Assembly (NCBI GenBank): GCA_030621865.1
Contig: JAUXGW010000003.1
Span: forward strand, 1 to 40,066
Origin: Actinomycetes bacterium
GTDB taxonomy: Bacteria > Actinomycetota > Acidimicrobiia > Acidimicrobiales > Microtrichaceae
Direction: 5' to 3'
Length of the DNA: 40,066 nucleotides
Shown here: positions 1-7,448 of the stretch, in pieces
Layout: every line of letters starts with the position of its first letter
How positions within the stretch are numbered: position 1 is the first letter of the stretch
Position numbers and translations under genes: made by a program
Notes under the pieces: generated by a model
Seen by the model: the letters and a program-made list of their open reading frames with translations, nothing else
Databases searched by the model: none
Told to the model about the DNA's origin: nothing

Positions 1-755
1 TCGCGTTCGGGGGCGGCCAGATCCTCGCCAAGTGCTCCGGCGGGAGCGAGTTCGAACAAACCAGTTCCGAGTTCGCCCAGCACGTCGCCGATACCAAAGA
101 GTTCTGCCTCGGCCGCGAACGTGCCGGGTACCGGCTCTCCGTCGATTGCGGTGTGTGCAAGGGTGCGGCTGGTGGAGAATCCCAGCGCTCCAGCCAGAAT
201 CCCCTCCCGAACGATCGCTGCCATGGCTTCGATGTCGGCAGGTTCTGCGGGCTCGTTCGAAGCGCCACGATTCCCCATCACGTACGCGCGTACCGCACCG
301 TGGGGAACCTGCGTGCCGATGTCGATCATCTTGGCGACAGATTCGATCACGTCCAGGTACTCGGGGAAGCTCTCCCAGCCCCAGGTGATTCCGGCCGACA
401 GCGCCGCCCCCGGAATGTCCTCCACACCCTCCATCAATCCGATCAGCCATTCATGGCGTTCCGGGTGAACAGGGGCAAAACCCACGCCGCAGTTCCCCAT
501 GACCACGGTGGTCACTCCATGCCAGCACGAAGGAGAAAGAGTTGGATCCCAAGTGGCCTGACCGTCGTAGTGGGTATGAATATCCACAAATCCCGGAGTG
601 ACCAGCAGGCCATCGGCGTCGATGGTGCGTCTGGCGCCAACAAGGCGGCGACCCACTTCCATCACTCGGCCGGCGGTGATCCCGACATCGGCGACAGCGG
701 CCGGCGCACCGGTACCGTCCACCACTTTTCCGCCCCTGATCAACAGATCGAACAC
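1..755 (-). CDS. N-acyl-D-amino-acid deacylase / D-aminoacylase family amidohydrolase (3' end truncated by window)
   Basis: Manual minus-strand translation from GTG at 755: VKVFDLLIRGGKVVDGTGAPAAVADVGITAGRVMEVGRRLVGARRTIDADGLLVTPGFVDIHTHYDGQATWDPTLSPSCWHGVTTVVMGNCGVGFAPV; amidohydrolase HxH metal motif. Confidence 0.85.
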   Translation of the reverse strand, partial: MFDLLIRGGKVVDGTGAPAAVADVGITAGRVMEVGRRLVGARRTIDADGLLVTPGFVDIHTHYDGQATWDPTLSPSCWHGVTTVVMGNCGVGFAPVHPERHEWLIGLMEGVEDIPGAALSAGITWGWESFPEYLDVIESVAKMIDIGTQVPHGAVRAYVMGNRGASNEPAEPADIEAMAAIVREGILAGALGFSTSRTLAHTAIDGEPVPGTFAAEAELFGIGDVLGELGTGLFELAPAGALGEDLAAPER

Positions 756-883
756 TTTGACTTCCCCTGGGTAGAGCCGCGCGCAAGAACACCGAACGGA
801 GTTCCTGACATGCGCATGATACGCCTGCGGAAGCCGTGCTCCAGGGGACGCGGACTTGCGGACGTGGCTCTCCTGCGGTCAGT

Positions 884-1714
884 TCAGCCCGATCGAAGTT
901 GCCGGTTGTCCCGGAGGACGATTTCCTGGGCGACGGTGGCGATGTGCTGGTCGTCGAGCGAGTGCACGTGCCCCAAAGCCAGTCCTCGGCCCCCGACGAA
1001 AGTGTGACAGCTGAAATCGTGCATGTTCCACTGGTCAGCCCGACCGGGCCTGTGGAACCAGATCGTGTGATCAAGACTGGCGTTGACCATGACCTTCTCA
1101 ATCACCTTGGGGGCTTCGGTGCCGATCGGATGGGCTCGAATCACGGAGTCGGTGGGCAAGTCATCTGACACGAAAGCGAGCGCAGCAGCATGCACGAGAG
1201 GATCATCGGACAAATCACCCCGGGTGCGTATCCAGGCAGTGGCACGGCCCTCACCCAATCGATCGGACTCCGCGGGCGCTTCCTGATACGCCCTTTCGAA
1301 TTGAGGAGTCCAGGAATCGACTACGAGGGATTCCGGATCGCTGAGTTGTGGATCCAGCTGAATCGTCCCCAGGTCCACCGACCCTTCCTCGACCTGAAAC
1401 GATGCCTCCAAGTTGAGAATGACAGCACCGTTCTGGAGCGCGACCACCCGCCTTGTACTGAACGACCGGCCGTTGCGCAGTCTCTCCACCTCATAGCGAA
1501 CGGGCTCAGCCTGCTCACCACGACGAATGAAGTATGCCCGCAGGCTGTGAGGCTGCTTGTCGGCCTCCACTGTTCTGCCCGCAGCTACGAGGGCCTGCGC
1601 AACTATCTGGCCGCCGTAGAGCCCGCCCCAGGGATAGGCGGGACCGGATCCCACCATCACGTCCGCACCGTGGCTCGAGAGATCAAGGATCTCCGCCAGA
1701 GTCATCTCACCCAT
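884..1714 (-). CDS. tesB: acyl-CoA thioesterase II (TesB-like)
   Basis: ORF 884..1876 with start set at the internal Met; AYPWGGLYGGQIVAQAL and HDFSCHTFVGGRGLALGHVHSLDDQHIATVAQEIVLR match TesB double hot-dog family; ATG overlaps upstream stop. Confidence 0.85.
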   Translation of the reverse strand: MGEMTLAEILDLSSHGADVMVGSGPAYPWGGLYGGQIVAQALVAAGRTVEADKQPHSLRAYFIRRGEQAEPVRYEVERLRNGRSFSTRRVVALQNGAVILNLEASFQVEEGSVDLGTIQLDPQLSDPESLVVDSWTPQFERAYQEAPAESDRLGEGRATAWIRTRGDLSDDPLVHAAALAFVSDDLPTDSVIRAHPIGTEAPKVIEKVMVNASLDHTIWFHRPGRADQWNMHDFSCHTFVGGRGLALGHVHSLDDQHIATVAQEIVLRDNRQLRSG

Positions 1715-2793
1715 CAATCCTTCGACCGGTCGGTGAGATCGGCGACCTGCGTGGCCACTTCGCCGAATCTCTCCATTGATTCGGCATCCGCCATCAGCGG
1801 GTTGGCGAAGTACAGGATCACGCGGCTGGCAAAAGCCGCATACCGCGCAACCAGGTTGGAGGCCAGGGAACTCCACTCGGCCTCCACCACGAAATTCGAG
1901 AGAATCTCGTCGGTGACAATCTCGGATTGCGCGGCCAGATCACCTCTCCGACCAGCCTCATTGAGGCGCATCCCGACACCCTCGTGGCCGAGTTGGTCAA
2001 AGATGAACGAGTAGTTGGGGGTGGACCCGTAGAAACCAACCTGCATTCTGGCAAGCTCGCGCCACTTCGCCTTCTCTTCATCGGAATCCCCGACCACCGT
2101 GAAACAGGGAACCAGCAGTTTGATCTCGCCCACATCGCGATCCGCTTCGAGGGCTCCGGCGCCGATGTTCTCCACAACGGTGCCGAGGTACGGCAGCGTG
2201 TTGAGCGGATGGACATGAACTCCATCGGCACAACGACCTGCCATCCGAAGCATCCAGGGGTTCACAGCGGCCACGTCTATCGGTGGTGGCTCCACCGAGT
2301 CCCCGCCCGGTGCCCAGGCCCGCGGCAAGAGATCAAAGTCCCAGAAGTCCCCGTGAAAATCGAGCTTCTCCCTCTGGGCAAACGCCGAAAAGATGGCTCG
2401 CAGCGCACCGACGTATTCCTCCAGACGCGGCCCCGGAGGATCAAAGGCCGCACTGTATCGTCTGACCACATGAGCCCGGACCTGAGCACCGAGACCCAGC
2501 CTGAATCGACCAGTGGTGGCTTCGGCCAGTTCCCAAGCCGCTCCTGCGGTAACCATGGGGCTTCGCGGAAACGCCACGGCCACGCCGGTGCTGATGTGTA
2601 GGTTGGGCTGCGCCAGGGCGATGGCCGCAGATGCCAGAAACGTGCTGCGAGAGGTCTCAGTGACGGTTACGCCACCGAACCCGTCACGAGCCAGTTCATC
2701 GGCAATGGGTCCCATCGTCTGGAGCGGGCTTGGCATGATCATTGCATCGATATCCACGCCTGAGCTTCTACCAGCAATCGGCTGCACTCGCAT
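1714..2793 (-). CDS. F420-dependent / luciferase-like monooxygenase family oxidoreductase
   Basis: LLM fold motifs (GFGGVTVTETSRSTFLASAAIALAQPNLHISTGVAVAFPRSPM; RFRLGLGAQV); start may be internal. Confidence 0.8.
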   Translation of the reverse strand: MRVQPIAGRSSGVDIDAMIMPSPLQTMGPIADELARDGFGGVTVTETSRSTFLASAAIALAQPNLHISTGVAVAFPRSPMVTAGAAWELAEATTGRFRLGLGAQVRAHVVRRYSAAFDPPGPRLEEYVGALRAIFSAFAQREKLDFHGDFWDFDLLPRAWAPGGDSVEPPPIDVAAVNPWMLRMAGRCADGVHVHPLNTLPYLGTVVENIGAGALEADRDVGEIKLLVPCFTVVGDSDEEKAKWRELARMQVGFYGSTPNYSFIFDQLGHEGVGMRLNEAGRRGDLAAQSEIVTDEILSNFVVEAEWSSLASNLVARYAAFASRVILYFANPLMADAESMERFGEVATQVADLTDRSKD

Positions 2794-2822
2794 CCCTGAC
2801 GACCATAGGAATCATCACAACC

Positions 2823-3662
2823 ATGAACAACATCGATCCTGACCTGGTTGCAGCGGCCGTGGAGTGGGCGAGGGAAGCGGGTGCCCTCACACTGGACTAC
2901 TTCCGATCCACGGACCTGGCGGTGCAACACAAACAAGACGGTTCACCCGTGACCGAGGCCGACCTGACCGCAGAACTCCTGCTCCGGGATCGTGTGCAGG
3001 CACACTGTCCGGACGATTCGATCATCGGCGAGGAAGGCGAAAACGTCGTTGGATCCAGCGGCCGGACCTGGGTGATGGATCCCATCGACGGAACCTTGGC
3101 GTTCACCGCGGGGGTCGGCACCTATTCGAACCTGCTCTACCTGCAGGATGAGGACGGCCCAGCAATCGGAGTGATCAATCTTCCGGCGCTCGGAGAGACC
3201 GTGTGGGCCGTACGAGGCGAGGGTTGCCGCTTCAACGGCGAACCCTGCGTCGTTCGGTCGAAGAACATTCCGCCGGAAGACGCCTCACACTCCGCGGATG
3301 CAGGCTCCACGAATTTCGCCGAACTCACTGGTTCGACTCTCTGCATCTCCGGGTTCCACACATGGAACGCGGACCGATTCGACCGCGTCAACAATTCCGG
3401 AGTGTCGCTACGAACCTGGGGAGACGCCTACGGTTACGCACTGGTGGCCACCGGCCGCGCCGACGCCATGTACGACCCGCTCCTCGAGTGGTGGGATCTG
3501 GCGGCGGTGAACCTGGTGGTCAAGGAGGCGGGCGGAGTTGTCACCCGGGCGGATGGCAACCCGAACGTCGAGGAGCCGACCCGCGAACGTGCTTACCCAT
3601 ACTCGGCCATAGCCACCGGTGACGGTCATCACGAGAGTTGGGTGAGTCTCCTCAACGACTGA
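2823..3662 (+). CDS. inositol monophosphatase family protein (histidinol-phosphatase-like)
   Basis: IMPase signatures GEEGENV, WVMDPIDGTLAF, WWDLAAVNLVVKEAGGVVT; Met at 2823 preferred. Confidence 0.85.
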   Translation: MNNIDPDLVAAAVEWAREAGALTLDYFRSTDLAVQHKQDGSPVTEADLTAELLLRDRVQAHCPDDSIIGEEGENVVGSSGRTWVMDPIDGTLAFTAGVGTYSNLLYLQDEDGPAIGVINLPALGETVWAVRGEGCRFNGEPCVVRSKNIPPEDASHSADAGSTNFAELTGSTLCISGFHTWNADRFDRVNNSGVSLRTWGDAYGYALVATGRADAMYDPLLEWWDLAAVNLVVKEAGGVVTRADGNPNVEEPTRERAYPYSAIATGDGHHESWVSLLND

Positions 3663-3683
3663 GACTTCTGAAGGACTGAGACT

Positions 3684-4685
3684 TCACAAACTGTCCACCA
3701 GCCGACCGACTTCGGCGAGAAAGGCCTCATCCGAATCCGGATCGGGCACTTCGCTGATTCGATGCGACCAGTTTTCAGACCGGCGAATCCTGGCGGCATA
3801 GCCAGCGCGCCGGCGTTCGACCAACCCGGACGGATTCGAGGGTCCGGAACTCCGGTACTGAGTCTCGATCCCTCGACGAAGGCTCTCGAGAGCCTCGGTT
3901 CGCATCTGGGAAATCCTGGATTCGGTTACTCCGAGGAACCTGGCCAGATCTTCGCTTGTACGTCCCTCGATGAAGTAGCCGAGGATGATCAGGCGTTGGC
4001 GTTCGGGCAGGCACGCCACCGCCTCACGAAGATACGCCTTCAGTTCTCGATCCTCGAGTTCCACAGCAGGTTCGGGGCCGGCGTCTGCGAGCAGGTCAGC
4101 CACTGTCATGTCATCGTCGGTGCCGCTGGAAATCGTGTGCTCGAACGCCAACACCACTGACCGGAAGATCCGGTCACGCAACTTGTGCAGTTCATGTGTA
4201 TCCATCCCCAGAGCCTCGGCTGTCTCGTCCAAGCTAGGTACCCGCCCCAGCCTTCCCGCCAGTTGCTGCTCGGCAGAATCGAGGCGGCGGGCAAGGTTTC
4301 GCACGGATCTGGGCGCCCAGTCCGCGGCGCGCACCGCATCGATGATCGCTCCCCTGATGCGTTGTGCTGCGAAACGGTTGAACGGCACGCCCCGACTTCC
4401 TTCGTAGCGTTGCGCCGCCTCCACCAAGCCCAAGGCACCGGCGTCGATCAGTTCGTCACGATCTACGTGACGAGGAAAGTGTCCGGCAACCTGAAAGACC
4501 ACATGGTTGACCAACGGAAGGTGCGCTTCCACCAGGCGCGACATTGCTTCCGGTGACACGGCTTCCGGCGACACTGCTTCGGGCGATATGGCCTTTCCCG
4601 ATTGCGGTCGCCGCGACTCGAGCGACGAAGTGTTTTCGGACCGGGACGGTGGTGAATTCCTGTCGGCCTTCTGCCTCTTGCTCAT
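3684..4685 (-). CDS. RNA polymerase sigma factor, WhiG/FliA-type (sigma-70 group 3)
   Basis: Region 2 NHVVFQVAGHFPRHVDRDELIDAGALGLVEAAQRYEGSRGVPFNRFAAQRIRGAIIDAVR; region 4 LPERQRLIILGYFIEGRTSEDLARFLGVTESRISQMRTEALESLR. Confidence 0.88.
   Translation of the reverse strand: MSKRQKADRNSPPSRSENTSSLESRRPQSGKAISPEAVSPEAVSPEAMSRLVEAHLPLVNHVVFQVAGHFPRHVDRDELIDAGALGLVEAAQRYEGSRGVPFNRFAAQRIRGAIIDAVRAADWAPRSVRNLARRLDSAEQQLAGRLGRVPSLDETAEALGMDTHELHKLRDRIFRSVVLAFEHTISSGTDDDMTVADLLADAGPEPAVELEDRELKAYLREAVACLPERQRLIILGYFIEGRTSEDLARFLGVTESRISQMRTEALESLRRGIETQYRSSGPSNPSGLVERRRAGYAARIRRSENWSHRISEVPDPDSDEAFLAEVGRLVDSL
4546..4590. repeat. 3 x 15-bp in-frame tandem repeat (pentapeptide SPEAV) in N-terminus of the sigma factor
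   Basis: GCTTCCGGTGACACG / GCTTCCGGCGACACT / GCTTCGGGCGATATG; protein ISPEAVSPEAVSPEAMS. Confidence 0.9.
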
Positions 4686-4842
4686 TCTGGGTCCCTGCTT
4701 GTGTATCCCAGTACATCGACGCGCGCGACCCAACTCCTTTAGGGAAAGTTTGCAGAGATCCCCCGATTCCCGTCTACCGAAATTGGGCCTATCGGTATTG
4801 GACCCATCGTCGGGTAATCCCGAAATGCGATGAAACGGCGCT

Positions 4843-5856
4843 TCAGGCCGCTGACCCAATGAACTCCGCCACACGGATTCCGCGCTGGCGTAGTCGGCTG
4901 AGCACTGTTTCCGGCGAATCCCAAGCCGCGAGACCATGTGCACCCAACGGTGCTTCACCACATTCGATTCCCACAACCACTTCAGCCAGAACGGCGGCCG
5001 CAGCCTGTGCCGGCCGGTCCAGTGCACCGAACACGTATGTGGCGCTCACACCGCCTCGAAAGCCTCGAAGTTCGACGCGACACGCACCTACGCCACCGTC
5101 ACCGGGTGAGTGCAGCAGATGTGGAAGAGGCAACGCCAGTCGGTCCTTCCGACTCATCGCCATCCTCACTGACACCCGATTCAAGGCAGGGAACTCTCGC
5201 ACGATCAATTGAGGTTCGGCCGAGGCGACCCTGTAACAATCCTTTGCTCCGATCGGGTCCGGGAACCAGCAGAGTTCACGTCCCGAGCCAGACGCCGCCG
5301 CCACCCAGCGACCATTCCGCCACTCTTCGGTGGTCAATCTGGTCGAGCGCACACGTTGCTTCGCGCATTGCGGTCCACCCGTGCCGATTCGTGCCAAATG
5401 AATTTCGTCCAACAGATCGAACCTTCTGGATCCGAGTGAACTCAACAAACAGGTGAGACCCGGCGAAAAGGCCGCTCCCACAACGAGTGACAGCCGACGA
5501 TCTGCAGCCAGCTCGTGAAGCCGCAGCAGATCCCTGACCTCATCGGGATCATCGCTGGGTGAAACCACGTTCTTTCCGCTCAGCAGCGCCGCTCGGGCCA
5601 GTTCCGCTTGTCCGCCGGTTTCACCGGCAAACACAAGCGTGGAAACCGAATCGTCCATCTCGTTGATTGCCTGCGTGAAGGTGTCACACGCAATGCGGGA
5701 CACGCGAGGTCTTGCGGACGATCTACCCAAACCTTCCCCACGGCGCGAATACACCAAGACGTCCCGGTCATCGCCGATGGCCAGTTCACGACCCAGGCGA
5801 CCGCCGACCGAGCCCGCACCCAGGATCGCCGTGCACGACTCGCCGGCCTCGCTCAT
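4843..5856 (-). CDS. saccharopine dehydrogenase-like NAD(P)-binding protein
   Basis: N-terminal Rossmann motif AILGAGSVGGRLGREL; GKNVVSPSDDPDEVRDLL, VVGAAFSPGLTCLL. Confidence 0.6.
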   Translation of the reverse strand: MSEAGESCTAILGAGSVGGRLGRELAIGDDRDVLVYSRRGEGLGRSSARPRVSRIACDTFTQAINEMDDSVSTLVFAGETGGQAELARAALLSGKNVVSPSDDPDEVRDLLRLHELAADRRLSLVVGAAFSPGLTCLLSSLGSRRFDLLDEIHLARIGTGGPQCAKQRVRSTRLTTEEWRNGRWVAAASGSGRELCWFPDPIGAKDCYRVASAEPQLIVREFPALNRVSVRMAMSRKDRLALPLPHLLHSPGDGGVGACRVELRGFRGGVSATYVFGALDRPAQAAAAVLAEVVVGIECGEAPLGAHGLAAWDSPETVLSRLRQRGIRVAEFIGSAA

Positions 5857-6038
5857 GAGGGAATTGTTTCGTTGGCCTGGCGAGCAGTTGAATCCCGGCT
5901 CCCGAACCCGGCCAGGCGGGCATCATCCAGTTCTTCCCATCCACCGGATTGTGGCGTGATGCTCCCGTGGCCCCGCATCCGTGCGACGGCGGCTGCAACA
6001 GCCCCGATGCCGATCGCTATGGCCAGGCGCCTCAACAC
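5853..6038 (-). CDS. small membrane protein, possible DLW-39-like actinobacterial protein
   Basis: 61 aa, one N-terminal TM helix (MLRRLAIAIGIGAVAAAVARM) and acidic SGGWEELDDARL; ATG of downstream gene overlaps its stop; position next to tRNA-Ile/DUF3566/gyrA. Confidence 0.5.
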   Translation of the reverse strand: MLRRLAIAIGIGAVAAAVARMRGHGSITPQSGGWEELDDARLAGFGSRDSTARQANETIPS

Positions 6039-6183
6039 GGTGGAAACCTCAAGATCGAAACCTCAACGGGTCGGAATCACCCGGACACGGGCACTCTCGG
6101 AGCATCTGGCGAGAATACTCGGCTACTGATGGCGAGAATACCCGGCAACGATCGCGTGAACATCCGGGAATGAACATTGGCAG

Positions 6184-6257
<74 letters not shown>

Positions 6258-6301
6258 GCGGACCGCTCCAAATCTCAGCGAATCGACAGAATACTTGGTG
6301 T

Positions 6302-6940
6302 TCACTCCCGGGGCGAAAGTGGCTCCAGGACCGGGCGCGCAGTTTCTTCCTCGATCACGGAGATCCAGACGCCGCCGATGATGTCGCTGATCAGGTTGAA
6401 CACCAGGCAGAACACCACGGACATGGCTGCGAACCCCAGACAGCCGAGCAACGACAGCAATGCAAACTGTCGAAACAGGATTTCTCCATCAAGGGTCCAG
6501 TCTTCAAGGTCAAGGGTTTGATTGATGAAATCCTCGAGGCTGTCGAGGGCTCCGGTGTTGTTCGCAACCGACCAGATGATCACCGAGGCAACAACCAGAA
6601 TGATCCAGAGGCACAAACTCAGCAGAACCGCCAGCTTCAACACCGACCACGGGTCGATGTGCCGAACGAGTCGACGAACCTTGCGTGCCTCGAAGCGTTG
6701 CCGTCGATACCCCAGCATCCGCCGGGGCGATCCGGTCCTGCTCCCCGATCTGCCACTCCCCGATTTGGTGCTCTCCGGTTTCCCGCCGGCCGAATTGGTG
6801 CTCTCCGATTTGGTGCTCTCGGATTTGACTGGTGAATCCGACCGTTCGGATTCGGCCGCGGTCGTCGAGGGGTCATCGGCCACGGTCGTCGGCTCGTCGT
6901 CGGAAGCGGATTCTGGATCGTCTGTCACGGAGGAGGTCAT
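6302..6940 (-). CDS. DUF3566 domain-containing transmembrane protein
   Basis: C-terminal VRRLVRHIDPWSVLKLAVLLSLCLWIILVVASVIIWSVANNTGALDSLEDFINQTL... typical DUF3566; located downstream of gyrA. Confidence 0.85.
   Translation of the reverse strand: MTSSVTDDPESASDDEPTTVADDPSTTAAESERSDSPVKSESTKSESTNSAGGKPESTKSGSGRSGSRTGSPRRMLGYRRQRFEARKVRRLVRHIDPWSVLKLAVLLSLCLWIILVVASVIIWSVANNTGALDSLEDFINQTLDLEDWTLDGEILFRQFALLSLLGCLGFAAMSVVFCLVFNLISDIIGGVWISVIEEETARPVLEPLSPRE
6747..6821. repeat. 15-bp tandem repeats (about 5 units) in the linker of DUF3566 gene
   Basis: GATCTGCCACTCCCC GATTTGGTGCTCTCC GGTTTCCCGCCGGCC GAATTGGTGCTCTCC GATTTGGTGCTCTCG; peptide KSESTKSEST...KPESTKSGS. Confidence 0.85.
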
Positions 6941-7061
6941 GGAATAATTGGCCCACACGGAGGATGTGGCCTCAGGGCTCTGATCGGCAAACCTACCACC
7001 GCGCCCGGTTGCATCCGGAAGTCTTCGGAGCGGGACGGCGGGAAGGACAGGTCGAGGTGAC

Positions 7062-7448
7062 TCACCCTGATTCGAGCCTCGCGGCAGACTCCGCCGTGAT
7101 CCGCTCCCGAACGACACTCACCGACCAGACACCTCCGACCTGCTTCAACGCAATCACCTCGGCCCGGTTGGCCTCCGCCACCGCGCTCGCCACATCCGTG
7201 CCACCGGTGGCGGCAGCCAGGGCAGTGACGTCGGCCACCGCTGACGCGCGCCGGTGCGACACAAGGGCGGCTCCGACGCGGGTCGTTGCCACACAAGTCA
7301 CAACAGCGAGTGCAATCACCACCAGCGTGACCACGGTGACAGAACCGCCCTGATTGGGGACTCTCTCATCGGGAACCCGGTGACTCGGGATCTCGCGATC
7401 GGGTCCGCCCTGAGTGCGGATCGGGATTCGAATCAACTTGGGATTCAA
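7062..7448 (-). CDS. TadE-like / helicase-secretion-neighbourhood-type small membrane protein
   Basis: GGSVTVVTLVVIALAVVTCVATTRVGAALVSHRRASAVADVTALAAATGG; ATG overlaps gyrA stop. Confidence 0.65.
   Translation of the reverse strand: MNPKLIRIPIRTQGGPDREIPSHRVPDERVPNQGGSVTVVTLVVIALAVVTCVATTRVGAALVSHRRASAVADVTALAAATGGTDVASAVAEANRAEVIALKQVGGVWSVSVVRERITAESAARLESG

Noticed and set aside
4780-4810. Possible WhiG/FliA-type promoter (CCGATAGG on minus strand) upstream of the sigma factor
   Set aside because: The -10-like CCGATAG is present but I found no TAAA-type -35 at suitable spacing; too weak to call.
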